DNA from: JACQAI01 sp035507915
Lineage (GTDB): Bacteria > Pseudomonadota > Alphaproteobacteria > Elsterales > Elsteraceae
DNA length: 5,557 nt
Direction of reading: 5' to 3'
Assembly (NCBI GenBank): GCA_035507915.1
Contig: DATJNS010000103.1
Location: 1-5,557 of the forward strand
Shown: positions 1 through 5,557 of the stretch, piece by piece
Numbering within the stretch: position 1 is the stretch's first letter
Layout: each line of letters opens with the position of its first letter
The notes under the pieces: model-generated
Databases searched by the model: none
What the model was told of the DNA's origin: nothing
Seen by the model: only the letters and a program-made list of their open reading frames with translations
Position numbers and translations under genes: made by a program

Positions 1-1675
1 CCGTGCGCGCCTCGAGGTCGTCGTAATAGTTCTCGGGGATCGGCAGGAGCGCGAAGCCGGCGGCGCGCAGATGCGCGACCGTGGCGTGGATGTCGTCGGT
101 CGCGAAGGCGAGGTGCTGGACGCCCGAGCCGAAGAACTCGATCAGGAAACGCGCTGCCAGGGTGCGCTGGCTCTGCGAGGCGTTGAGCACGATGCGCAAT
201 GCGCCGTCGCGGCTCTGCACGACCTGGCTCTGGACGATGCCGCCCGGATCGACCACCTCGTTGGCCGGGCTCTTCGTCACGTCGAGCAGCGAGGTGTAGA
301 ACAGCAGCCAGGTCAACAGCTCCTCGTCGTGCATCGACTGCGAGATGTGGTCGACCCGCGTCAGACCGGCGGTCGGGCCGATGGGCGCCGTAGTCGGGTC
401 GATCACCGGCTCGAAGTCGACCGACCAGATGTCGGCGAGCGGCCCGTTGCGATCGACGAAGTAGATCAGACTGCCGCCCAGCCCGCGCAGCGCCGGGATC
501 TCGAGCTCGCCCGGGCCGACCGCCTGGCGGAACGGCTGGTCGAGCAGGAGCTGCGCGCGGTCCATCGCCGCCGCGGCGTCGTCGACCTGCAGCGCGATCG
601 CGCACACCGAGGCGCCGTGCACGATGTTGTAGGAGTGCGCGAATCCCTCCTTCTCGGCGTTGAGCACGAGGTTGATCGAGCCTTGGCTCCAGCGCGTCAC
701 CGCCTTGGACCGGTGCACGCCGGTGCGCCGGAAGCCGAGGCCGCGCACCAGCGCCTCGAAGCGCGGCGCCGACGCCTCGTCGACCGCGAACTCGACGAAC
801 TCGACGCCGCGACAGGTCGCGCGCGCGGGCAAGGTCGGCACGCCGGGCGTGGCGGCGCCGCTCGCGACGGTCAGCTGGTCGACCATGAAGCGGATCGACC
901 GCTGGGCGTCGACCGCGACGCTGCGCGCCGAGCCCGCGCGGAAGCGGTCATTGAAGATCTCGAGCGACAGCAGGCCGTCGAAGCCGGTGGCCTGCAGCGC
1001 CGCCATGAAGGCGGCGAGATCCAGATCGCCCTGGCCGGGCAGGCAGCGGAAATGTCGGCTCCACGACAGGTAGTCCATGTCGAGCTTGGGCGCGTCGGCG
1101 ACCTGCACGAGGAAGATGCGATCGCGCGGGATCGACCGGATCGCGCCGAGCTCGGTGCCGCGCGCCAGGATGTGGAAGCTGTCGAGCACCAGGCCGATCG
1201 CCGGGTGGTCGGCGCGCCGCACGACCTCCCAGGAGTCGCGATAGTCGTTGATGTGCCGGCCCCAGGCGAGCGCCTCGAAGGCGACGCGCAGGCCGCGGCG
1301 CTGGGCGCGTTCGCCGAGCGCGCGGAAATCCTCCGCGGCGCGGTCGATGCCGCCCATCGAGTCGGACGAGACGTTGCTGCAGATCAGCAGGAGGTCGCAG
1401 CCGAGCTGCTGCATCAGGTCGAACTTGCGCTCGGCACGCGCGAAGCCGCGCTCGCGCTGCACGCCCGTCATGCCCTCGAAGTCGCGGAACGGCTGGAACG
1501 TCACCAGGCGAAGCCCGAGATCCTCGATCATGCGGCGCACGTCGGCCGGCGTGCCATTGAACGACAGCAGGTCGTTCTCGAAGATCTCGACGCCCGTGAA
1601 CTGGGCCGCCGCGATGGCGGCGAGCTTCTCGTCGAGCGCGCCGCTGAGCGAGACCGTGGCGATCGCCGTCTGCAT
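1..1675 (-). CDS. qsuB: 3-dehydroshikimate dehydratase fused to an HPPD-like dioxygenase domain (QsuB/QuiC type), 3' end cut by window edge
   Basis: Converts 3-dehydroshikimate to protocatechuate in the cytoplasm, feeding the beta-ketoadipate pathway. 558 residues are visible; family fusions run a little over 600, so only the C-terminal tail is missing. Residues 1-270 form a sugar-phosphate-isomerase-like TIM barrel. The expected divalent-metal ligands are present: Glu134 (VAFEALAWG), Asp165 (LVLDSFH), Gln191 (LVQVADAP) and Glu239 (SLEIFND). From about 290 two vicinal-oxygen-chelate repeats follow (about 291-420 and 437 onward), as in 4-hydroxyphenylpyruvate dioxygenase. The second repeat carries the first two iron-ligand histidines, His443 (RVDHISQSM) and His521 (VQHLAFATDDI); the third ligand, a Glu, would lie outside the window. 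The ATG at 1675 is chosen because AGGGAGG (1685-1691) lies 9 nt upstream, overlapping the aroE stop codon, which suggests translational coupling in one operon. The dehydratase assignment is secure from motifs; the job of the HPPD-like half is not known from sequence. Confidence 0.95.
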   Translation of the reverse strand, partial: MQTAIATVSLSGALDEKLAAIAAAQFTGVEIFENDLLSFNGTPADVRRMIEDLGLRLVTFQPFRDFEGMTGVQRERGFARAERKFDLMQQLGCDLLLICSNVSSDSMGGIDRAAEDFRALGERAQRRGLRVAFEALAWGRHINDYRDSWEVVRRADHPAIGLVLDSFHILARGTELGAIRSIPRDRIFLVQVADAPKLDMDYLSWSRHFRCLPGQGDLDLAAFMAALQATGFDGLLSLEIFNDRFRAGSARSVAVDAQRSIRFMVDQLTVASGAATPGVPTLPARATCRGVEFVEFAVDEASAPRFEALVRGLGFRRTGVHRSKAVTRWSQGSINLVLNAEKEGFAHSYNIVHGASVCAIALQVDDAAAAMDRAQLLLDQPFRQAVGPGELEIPALRGLGGSLIYFVDRNGPLADIWSVDFEPVIDPTTAPIGPTAGLTRVDHISQSMHDEELLTWLLFYTSLLDVTKSPANEVVDPGGIVQSQVVQSRDGALRIVLNASQSQRTLAARFLIEFFGSGVQHLAFATDDIHATVAHLRAAGFALLPIPENYYDDLEART

Positions 1676-1689
1676 GGAAGCGGGCCTCC

Positions 1690-2562
1690 CTACATGGACT
1701 CGAAATGGCGCAACATTCGATCGGCGTCGGCGCGGCGCCCGGTGAACAGGCGGAACGCCTGGGCGGCCTGGAACACCGCCATGCCGCCGCCGGCGAGGGT
1801 GCGCGCGCCGAGCGCGCGGGCCGTGCGCAACAGCGCGGTCTCGAGCGGGAAGTAGACGATGTCGGCGACCCAGAGGTTCCGTCGCAGCAGGTTCTGCGGC
1901 AGCGGCAGGCCGGGATGGTTGGCCATCCCAATCGGCGTGGCGTTGATCAGGCCGTCGGCGGCGCGAACCGCCGCGGCGAGGTCGTCGACGACGCGGGCGC
2001 GGCCGGCGCCGAAGCGTCGGTTGAGCTGGTCGACGAGCGCCTGCAGCTTGGCGGCGTCGGGATCGGCGAGCGCGAGGACGCCGACACCCAGCGCCAACGC
2101 CGCCGCGGCGACCGCCGCACCGGCGCCGCCGGCGCCGAGCTGCACGACGCGGTCGCGCGGCGCATCCGGCATGAAGCGCCGAAAACTTTCGGCGAACCCG
2201 TATGAGTCGGTGTTGTGTCCGACGCGGCGACCGTCCTCGAACAGCACGGTGTTGACGGCGCCGAGCGCGCGCGCCTCGTCGGACAGGGCGTCGAGATGCG
2301 CGATCACGGCTTGCTTGCACGGGTGCGTGACGTTGACGCCGCGGAAGCCCATGCGCTGGGCGGCGGTCAGCAGGTCGTCGAGCGCATCCGGCCCGAGCCC
2401 GTGGCGCTCGAGGTCGATCAGCTGATAGAGGCAGGTGAGGCCCTGCTCGGCGGCTTCGCGCTCGTGCAGCGCCGGCGAGCGCGAGGCCTGGATGGCCGCG
2501 CCGATCAGGCCGACCAGGACGCGTCGTTCGCTGTCGAGACGATCGCGGTTCGGGCTTGTCAT
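1690..2562 (-). CDS. aroE: Shikimate / quinate dehydrogenase, AroE-QsuD type
   Basis: Oxidises shikimate to 3-dehydroshikimate (and perhaps quinate to 3-dehydroquinate) with a nicotinamide cofactor; here probably the first catabolic step. 290 residues, normal family length. The substrate domain has the Ser27-x-Ser29 pair (QASRSPALHE), NVTHPCK with catalytic Lys83, and NTD with catalytic Asp119. The cofactor domain starts with the glycine-rich GAGGAG (143-148), then NATPIGM (207-213), and ends with GGGMAVFQAAQAF, where Gln265 should contact substrate. After the second Rossmann strand the sequence is ADPD (166-169), not the NRTxxR/K clamp of NADP-dependent AroE, so NAD+ preference is inferred. 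It lies 14 nt upstream of the dehydratase gene, supporting a catabolic rather than biosynthetic role. ATG 2562 is the only ATG, GTG or TTG start before the first beta strand; no Shine-Dalgarno precedes it. Quinate versus shikimate preference cannot be read from sequence. Confidence 0.95.
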   Translation of the reverse strand: MTSPNRDRLDSERRVLVGLIGAAIQASRSPALHEREAAEQGLTCLYQLIDLERHGLGPDALDDLLTAAQRMGFRGVNVTHPCKQAVIAHLDALSDEARALGAVNTVLFEDGRRVGHNTDSYGFAESFRRFMPDAPRDRVVQLGAGGAGAAVAAAALALGVGVLALADPDAAKLQALVDQLNRRFGAGRARVVDDLAAAVRAADGLINATPIGMANHPGLPLPQNLLRRNLWVADIVYFPLETALLRTARALGARTLAGGGMAVFQAAQAFRLFTGRRADADRMLRHFESM

Positions 2563-2584
2563 GCCGGGATCGATAATGTACGAA
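2556..2584 (+). promoter_or_regulatory. Weak candidate promoter for the TetR-family gene
   Basis: TTGTCA (2556-2561, 5 of 6 to TTGACA) and TACGAA (2579-2584, only 3 of 6 to TATAAT) are 17 bp apart, pointing toward the regulator gene. It overlaps the operon promoter and the palindrome, so one bound repressor could control both directions. The -10 match is poor and the true start may differ. Confidence 0.25.
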
Positions 2585-2601
2585 CTAGTTAGTTAAGTCA
2601 A
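2573..2601 (-). promoter_or_regulatory. Predicted sigma70-type promoter of the aroE-qsuB operon
   Basis: On the minus strand, TTGACT (2601-2596, 5 of 6 matches to TTGACA) and CATTAT (2578-2573, 4 of 6 to TATAAT) are separated by exactly 17 bp. The segment is an AT-rich island in very GC-rich surroundings. Transcription would start near 2566, about 4 nt before the aroE ATG. This is a motif prediction only. Confidence 0.65.
2580..2593. promoter_or_regulatory. Candidate TetR-family operator (14-bp near-palindrome)
   Basis: ACGAACTAGTTAGT has a perfect 8-bp core AACTAGTT (2583-2590) and outer AC/GT arms that also pair, giving 12 of 14 symmetric positions. It sits in the 52-bp gap between the divergent regulator and operon, entirely inside the -35/-10 spacer of the operon promoter. 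Binding there should block RNA polymerase. Short palindromes between a TetR gene and its divergent target are the usual operator arrangement for this family. That this protein binds this site is inference. Confidence 0.6.
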
Positions 2602-2614
2602 CCGCAGGCGCCGC

Positions 2615-3280
2615 ATGACAGGAACCGCGACACCGGAGGCAGCGACCGACCGCGCCGGCCGGCCGCGCGCCGCCGAGGCGGACGCGACGCGCCGCAACAT
2701 CCTCGAAATTGCGACCGAGGAGTTCGCGGCCAAGGGCTACAGCGGCGCGCGCATCGACGAGATCGCCGCGCGCACCGACACCAGCAAGCGGATGATCTAT
2801 TACTACTTCACCGACAAGGAGGGCCTGTTCGTCGCCGTCCTCGAGGAGGCCTACCGGCGCATCCGCACCATCGAGGCCGCGCTCGATCTCGACCACCTGC
2901 CGCCGCGCGAGGCGCTGCGCCGCCTGGTCGGCTTCACGTTCGACTACCAGAACGCCAATCCGGACTTCATCCGCCTCGTCATGGTCGAGAACATCCACGA
3001 CGGCGCGCACCTCGCGCGGTCGCGCGCGATCCAGGACGTCAACGTCAAGGCGATCGACGCCATCCGCGCGCTCTACCGGCGCGGCGTCGCGGCCGGCGTG
3101 TTCCGCGCCGGGCTCGAGCCGATCGACATCCACATGTCGATCAGCGCGCTGTCCTTCTTCAACGTGTCGAACCGCGCGACCTTCTCGCGCATCTTCGCGC
3201 ACGACATGACGTCGCGCGACGCGCTCGCCCGGCGCCGCGCCGTCGTCATCGACACCATCGAGCGCTTCCTGGCGGCATGA
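2615..3280 (+). CDS. TetR/AcrR-family transcriptional regulator, probable repressor of the divergent aroE-qsuB operon
   Basis: A dimeric one-component DNA-binding regulator of 221 residues, typical TetR length. After a disordered, Ala/Arg-rich leader (1-25), residues 26-72 form the TetR DNA-binding domain: TRRNILEIATEEFAAKGY (helix 1), IDEIAART and DTSKRMIYYYF (helix-turn-helix, about 47-65), then the DKEGLFVAVLEEAY helix. Residues about 90-220 are the helical ligand and dimer domain (FTFDYQNANPDFIRLVMVEN and following), resembling the C-terminal type of NicS-like regulators, though I cannot fix the subfamily. It is divergent to the operon with 52 bp between start codons and a palindrome in between, so control of that operon and of itself is likely. 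The inducer may be a hydroaromatic acid or protocatechuate; this is inference. ATG 2615 is preceded only by a weak GCAGGCG ribosome site. Family assignment is secure. Confidence 0.95.
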   Translation: MTGTATPEAATDRAGRPRAAEADATRRNILEIATEEFAAKGYSGARIDEIAARTDTSKRMIYYYFTDKEGLFVAVLEEAYRRIRTIEAALDLDHLPPREALRRLVGFTFDYQNANPDFIRLVMVENIHDGAHLARSRAIQDVNVKAIDAIRALYRRGVAAGVFRAGLEPIDIHMSISALSFFNVSNRATFSRIFAHDMTSRDALARRRAVVIDTIERFLAA

Positions 3281-3311
3281 GACGCGGCGCGCCGCCGCGT
3301 CCGCGCCTTTT
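3281..3311 (+). terminator. Probable intrinsic terminator of the TetR-family gene
   Basis: A perfect 9-bp GC stem (GACGCGGCG / CGCCGCGTC) with a 3-nt loop starts at the base after the TGA stop. A TTTT run follows at 3308-3311, after a 6-nt gap. The short, delayed T-run makes it weaker than a classical terminator. Confidence 0.5.
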
Positions 3312-3314
3312 CGC

Positions 3315-3343
3315 TTGTGCAGCCCCCCGAGCGTGCCGCTAAT
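3315..3343 (+). promoter_or_regulatory. Candidate promoter for the DUF1993 gene
   Basis: TTGTGC (3315-3320) and GCTAAT (3338-3343, 4 of 6 to TATAAT) are 17 bp apart, downstream of the preceding terminator hairpin and about 32 nt before the start codon. The GCTA-type -10 resembles alphaproteobacterial housekeeping promoters. The -35 match is only 3 of 6, so this is tentative. Confidence 0.35.
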
Positions 3344-3375
3344 GTGGGCCTCGCTTTCACCAGGAGGACCGTTCC

Positions 3376-3885
3376 ATGTCACTCAGCATGTACCAGGGCT
3401 CGGTGCCCGTGTTCCTGCAGCTGCTCGGCGGCCTCAAGGGCGTGATCGAGAAGGGCGAAGCCTACGCGACCGAGCACAAGGTCGATGCCGCCGTGCTGCT
3501 CAACTGGCGGCTCACCCCCGACATGTTCACGCTTGCGCGCCAAGTGCGCCAGGCGAGCGAGCATGCCTTCGGCGCCGGCCGCGCCGCCGGCGTCGAGGTG
3601 CCGAAGCTGCCCGAGATCGACAACAGCTTCGCCGAGATGAAGGGCCGCGTCGACAAGACCATCGAGTTCCTGAAGGGCCTGAAGCCGGCGCAGCTCGACG
3701 GCCGCGAGAACGCCGAGATCACCGTCACGGTCGGCGGCCAGCCGCGCCAGTTCAAGGCGCAGAACTACCTCTATCACTTTGCGGTGCCGAACTTCTTCTT
3801 CCACCTGACGACCGCCTACAACATCCTGCGCGGCGTCGGCGTCGGCATCGGCAAGCGCGACTTCATGGGCCAGATGCCCTCGTAA
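3376..3885 (+). CDS. DUF1993 family protein (DinB-like four-helix bundle), function unknown
   Basis: A 169-residue soluble protein matching the DUF1993 family in length and layout. The opening MYQGSVPVFLQLLGGLKGVIEKGEAY is a typical first helix, followed by LLNWRLTPDMFTLARQVRQASEHA (41-64), a polar linker with FAEMKGRVDKTIEFLKGL (85-102), a short beta region (ITVTVGGQPRQF) and the closing NFFFHLTTAYNILRGVGVGIGKRDF (139-163). The family is related in fold to the DinB/YfiT bundle, in which some members bind metal by histidines; His63, His134 and His143 are present here, but that they form a site is speculation. No signal peptide or membrane segment. ATG 3376 is preferred over Met5 because AGGAGG (3362-3367) lies 8 nt upstream. 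It is flanked by terminator hairpins on both sides, so it looks monocistronic. No biochemical role is established and its neighbours do not suggest one. Confidence 0.9.
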   Translation: MSLSMYQGSVPVFLQLLGGLKGVIEKGEAYATEHKVDAAVLLNWRLTPDMFTLARQVRQASEHAFGAGRAAGVEVPKLPEIDNSFAEMKGRVDKTIEFLKGLKPAQLDGRENAEITVTVGGQPRQFKAQNYLYHFAVPNFFFHLTTAYNILRGVGVGIGKRDFMGQMPS

Positions 3886-3911
3886 CCGTCAAGATCCAGG
3901 TTCCGACGTCG

Positions 3912-3949
3912 ACGGGCGCGGCGCGAGCCGCGCCCGTTCCGTTTCGTCT
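3912..3949 (+). terminator. Intrinsic terminator after the DUF1993 gene
   Basis: A perfect 11-bp stem (3912-3922 paired with 3927-3937) closed by a GCGA tetraloop of the GNRA type, followed by the T-rich TTCCGTTTCGTCTC (3937-3950). It starts 26 nt after the TAA stop and separates the DUF1993 gene from the downstream amidohydrolase. Confidence 0.75.
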
Positions 3950-3962
3950 CCCGCGTGCTCGT

Positions 3963-3970
3963 GCTAGGGT
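3963..3970 (+). promoter_or_regulatory. Candidate -10 element for the amidohydrolase gene
   Basis: GCTAGGGT lies about 38 nt before the start codon and resembles the GCTA-type -10 box of alphaproteobacterial promoters. No convincing -35 is seen 17 bp upstream (CGTTTC). It is proposed because the terminator just upstream implies a separate promoter in this gap. Confidence 0.25.
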
Positions 3971-4007
3971 TGACGCCAATCAATCCAGCCAATGGGAGGA
4001 GCGGGCG

Positions 4008-5557
4008 ATGGCGTACGACGTGCTGATCCGCAACGGCCGGATCATCGACGGTTCCGGCATGCCGGCGTTTCGCGGCGACGTCGGGGTCAAGGGCGGCAAG
4101 ATCGTCGAGATGGGCAAGCTGTCGGGCCCGGCGGCGAAGACGGTCGACGCCGACGGCTGCGTGATCTCCCCCGGCTTCATCGACAATCACTGCCACTACG
4201 ATGCCCAGGTGACCTGGGATCCGCTGTGCTCGTACTCGTGCGATCACGGCGCGACCAGCGTGGTGATCGGCAACTGCTCGCTGGCGCTGGCGCCGCTCAA
4301 GCCCGGCGCCGCCGAGCGCGTCGCCGAGTTCCTGTCCTACGTCGAAGCCATCCCGATGGAGGTGCTGCGCACCATCGACTTCGACTGGGAGACCATCCCG
4401 CAATACATGGACAAGCTCGACCGCCGGTTGGGCGTCAACGTCGGCACCCTGATCGGCCACTCGACCGTGCGCCACTACGTGATGGGCGCGGCCTGCCAGG
4501 AGCGCGAGGCCAACGCCGACGAGCTCAAGGCGATGCAGAAGGTCGTGCGCGACGGCATGGAGGCCGGCGCGCTCGGCTTGTCGGTGTCGCGCAACCAGGG
4601 CCACTACGATCCGCAGGGCGTGCACATCCCGGCGCTGTGGGCGTCGGAGGACGAGCTCTTCGCGCTCGGCGACGTGCTGCGCGAGCTCGGCACCGGCGTG
4701 ATCCAGAGCGGCGGCGGCCGCGACGCCGAGATGAAGAACGGCCTGATGAGCCGGCTGTCCGAGGCGACCGGCCGCACCGTGCTGTACAACAATCTCGGGC
4801 ACTCGGTGCGCAAGCCCGAGCAGTGGAAGCAGCACATGGCGCGGCTCGAGGAGACCACGCGCAAGGGCATCCGGGCCTATCCTCTGTGCACGCCCAACCG
4901 CACGACGCAGCATTTCACCATGCGGAACTGCCAGGTGTTCCGCGGCACGCCGACCTGGCACCCGATCCTGCTGGCGTCCGACGCCGAGAAGCTCGCCGCC
5001 TATCGCGATCCCGCGGTGCGCCGCAAGCTCCACGAGGAGGTCATCGAGTTCAAGGCCGAGATCCCCGGCATGCCGTTCGGGCGCAACTGGTACGACTACA
5101 TGTGGGTCGAGAAGCCGGCGCTGGCCAAGAACGCGGGGCTCATCGGCAAGTCGATCCGCCAGATCGCCGAGGCGCAGGGCAAGGGCATCATCGACGCCTT
5201 CCTCGACCTCGTGGTCGAGGAGAATCTCGACACCGCGCTGATGTCGGGCGAGCTCAATGTCGACGACGCGGCGGTCGCCGAGATCCTGAACTGCCCGAAC
5301 GCCGTGGTCGGCCTGTCGGACGGTGGCGCCCACGTGCAGTTCCACGGCGGCTACGGCTACTCGACACGGTTGCTCGGCGAGTGGGTGCGCGAGAAGCACA
5401 TCATGTCGCTCGAGCGCGCGGTGCGGCGGCTGACCTTCGAGTCGGCCTCGGCGTTCGGCCTCTACGATCGCGGCCTGCTGCGCCCCGGGATGGTGGCCGA
5501 CATCACGGTGTTCGATCCCGACACCGTGCGGCCCTTGCCCGAGGAGGTCGTGCACGA
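4008..5557 (+). CDS. N-acyl-D-amino-acid deacylase-like amidohydrolase, 3' end cut by window edge
   Basis: A cytoplasmic amidohydrolase-superfamily enzyme of the D-aminoacylase type, which hydrolyses N-acyl groups from D-amino acids; the substrate here is unknown. 516 residues are visible of about 550-580 usual for this group. YDVLIRNGRIIDGSG and DVGVKGGKIVEMG form the N-terminal beta-sandwich strands. PGFIDNHCHYDAQVTWDP gives the HxH pair (His61, His63), GATSVVIGNC the ligand cysteine Cys90, GHSTVRHYVMG follows (150-160), and GLSDGGAHV carries the late Asp438. GLLRPGMVADITVFDP (489-504) returns to the beta-sandwich. Where classical D-aminoacylases have a THxR histidine, this protein reads VIQSGGGRD (231-239), and the next region is LYNNLGHSV (His265), so two metal ligands look changed. 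GGGAGGAG (3994-4001) is 6 nt before ATG 4008, fixing the start. It has no obvious tie to the shikimate genes. The broad family is sure; the exact reaction is not. Confidence 0.9.
   Translation, partial: MAYDVLIRNGRIIDGSGMPAFRGDVGVKGGKIVEMGKLSGPAAKTVDADGCVISPGFIDNHCHYDAQVTWDPLCSYSCDHGATSVVIGNCSLALAPLKPGAAERVAEFLSYVEAIPMEVLRTIDFDWETIPQYMDKLDRRLGVNVGTLIGHSTVRHYVMGAACQEREANADELKAMQKVVRDGMEAGALGLSVSRNQGHYDPQGVHIPALWASEDELFALGDVLRELGTGVIQSGGGRDAEMKNGLMSRLSEATGRTVLYNNLGHSVRKPEQWKQHMARLEETTRKGIRAYPLCTPNRTTQHFTMRNCQVFRGTPTWHPILLASDAEKLAAYRDPAVRRKLHEEVIEFKAEIPGMPFGRNWYDYMWVEKPALAKNAGLIGKSIRQIAEAQGKGIIDAFLDLVVEENLDTALMSGELNVDDAAVAEILNCPNAVVGLSDGGAHVQFHGGYGYSTRLLGEWVREKHIMSLERAVRRLTFESASAFGLYDRGLLRPGMVADITVFDPDTVRPLPEEVVH

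Noticed and set aside
1676..1689. Possible promoter or terminator between aroE and qsuB
   Set aside because: The gap is only 14 nt and is fully occupied by the qsuB ribosome-binding site and spacing; no hairpin fits.
71..1855. 594-codon plus-strand open frame
   Set aside because: It runs antisense to qsuB and the end of aroE. Its translation is a low-complexity Arg/Ala/Glu/Asp-rich string without any domain, typical of the complement of GC-rich codons. The minus-strand reading has clear enzyme motifs.
948..1931. 327-codon minus-strand open frame overlapping aroE and qsuB
   Set aside because: It is in a different frame from both genes; its Arg/Pro-rich translation has no domain and merely shadows the real coding frames.
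2585..3382. 265-codon minus-strand open frame opposite the TetR gene
   Set aside because: It would cover the regulator, its operator region and its terminator; composition is that of a GC shadow and no ribosome site or domain is seen.
3970..3998. TTGACG as a -35 box for the amidohydrolase gene
   Set aside because: A -10 at 17 bp would be TGGGAG, which overlaps the Shine-Dalgarno and does not match; the transcript would start inside the ribosome site.
3816..5555. 579-codon minus-strand open frame
   Set aside because: It is antisense to the amidohydrolase and rich in His/Arg/Ala/Val/Leu with no recognisable domain. The plus-strand frame has a Shine-Dalgarno and conserved motifs.

Overview
The window is GC-rich DNA (roughly two thirds G+C by eye) with dense, short-spaced genes. 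Strong G/C at third codon positions opens long false frames opposite every real gene. Gene content, together with GCTA-type -10-like boxes in two leaders, fits a soil- or plant-associated proteobacterium, most likely an alphaproteobacterium. The genus cannot be set from this sequence. There are five protein genes, two of them cut by the window edges. I see no tRNA, rRNA, CRISPR array, insertion sequence or prophage gene.

Left half, minus strand (1-2562): a two-gene catabolic operon for hydroaromatic acids. An AroE/QsuD-type shikimate (or quinate/shikimate) dehydrogenase (2562-1690) is followed after 14 nt by a QsuB/QuiC-type 3-dehydroshikimate dehydratase fused to a 4-hydroxyphenylpyruvate-dioxygenase-like half (1675 to beyond base 1). 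Together they would turn shikimate into 3-dehydroshikimate and then protocatechuate, which feeds the beta-ketoadipate pathway. Growth on quinate would also need a 3-dehydroquinate dehydratase, which is not in view.

Centre (2563-3311): a TetR-family regulator (2615-3280) is transcribed divergently from the operon across a 52-bp gap. The gap holds an AT-rich island with a 14-bp near-palindrome centred on AACTAGTT. That palindrome lies inside the 17-bp spacer of a good minus-strand sigma70-type promoter (TTGACT / CATTAT). The simplest reading is that the TetR protein represses the operon, and probably itself, from this site, with a pathway intermediate as likely inducer. The predicted operon transcript starts only about 4 nt before the aroE ATG, so it may be essentially leaderless. 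A hairpin plus T-run directly after the regulator's stop probably ends its transcript.

Right half, plus strand (3312-5557): a DUF1993 (DinB-like helical bundle) protein (3376-3885) with a strong Shine-Dalgarno sequence, a strong GC hairpin terminator (3912-3949), then an N-acyl-D-amino-acid deacylase-like amidohydrolase (4008 to beyond 5557). These two appear to be separate transcription units unrelated to the shikimate operon. The most interesting points are the TetR-controlled shikimate-to-protocatechuate module, its compact operator-in-promoter layout, and the altered metal-ligand pattern of the amidohydrolase.
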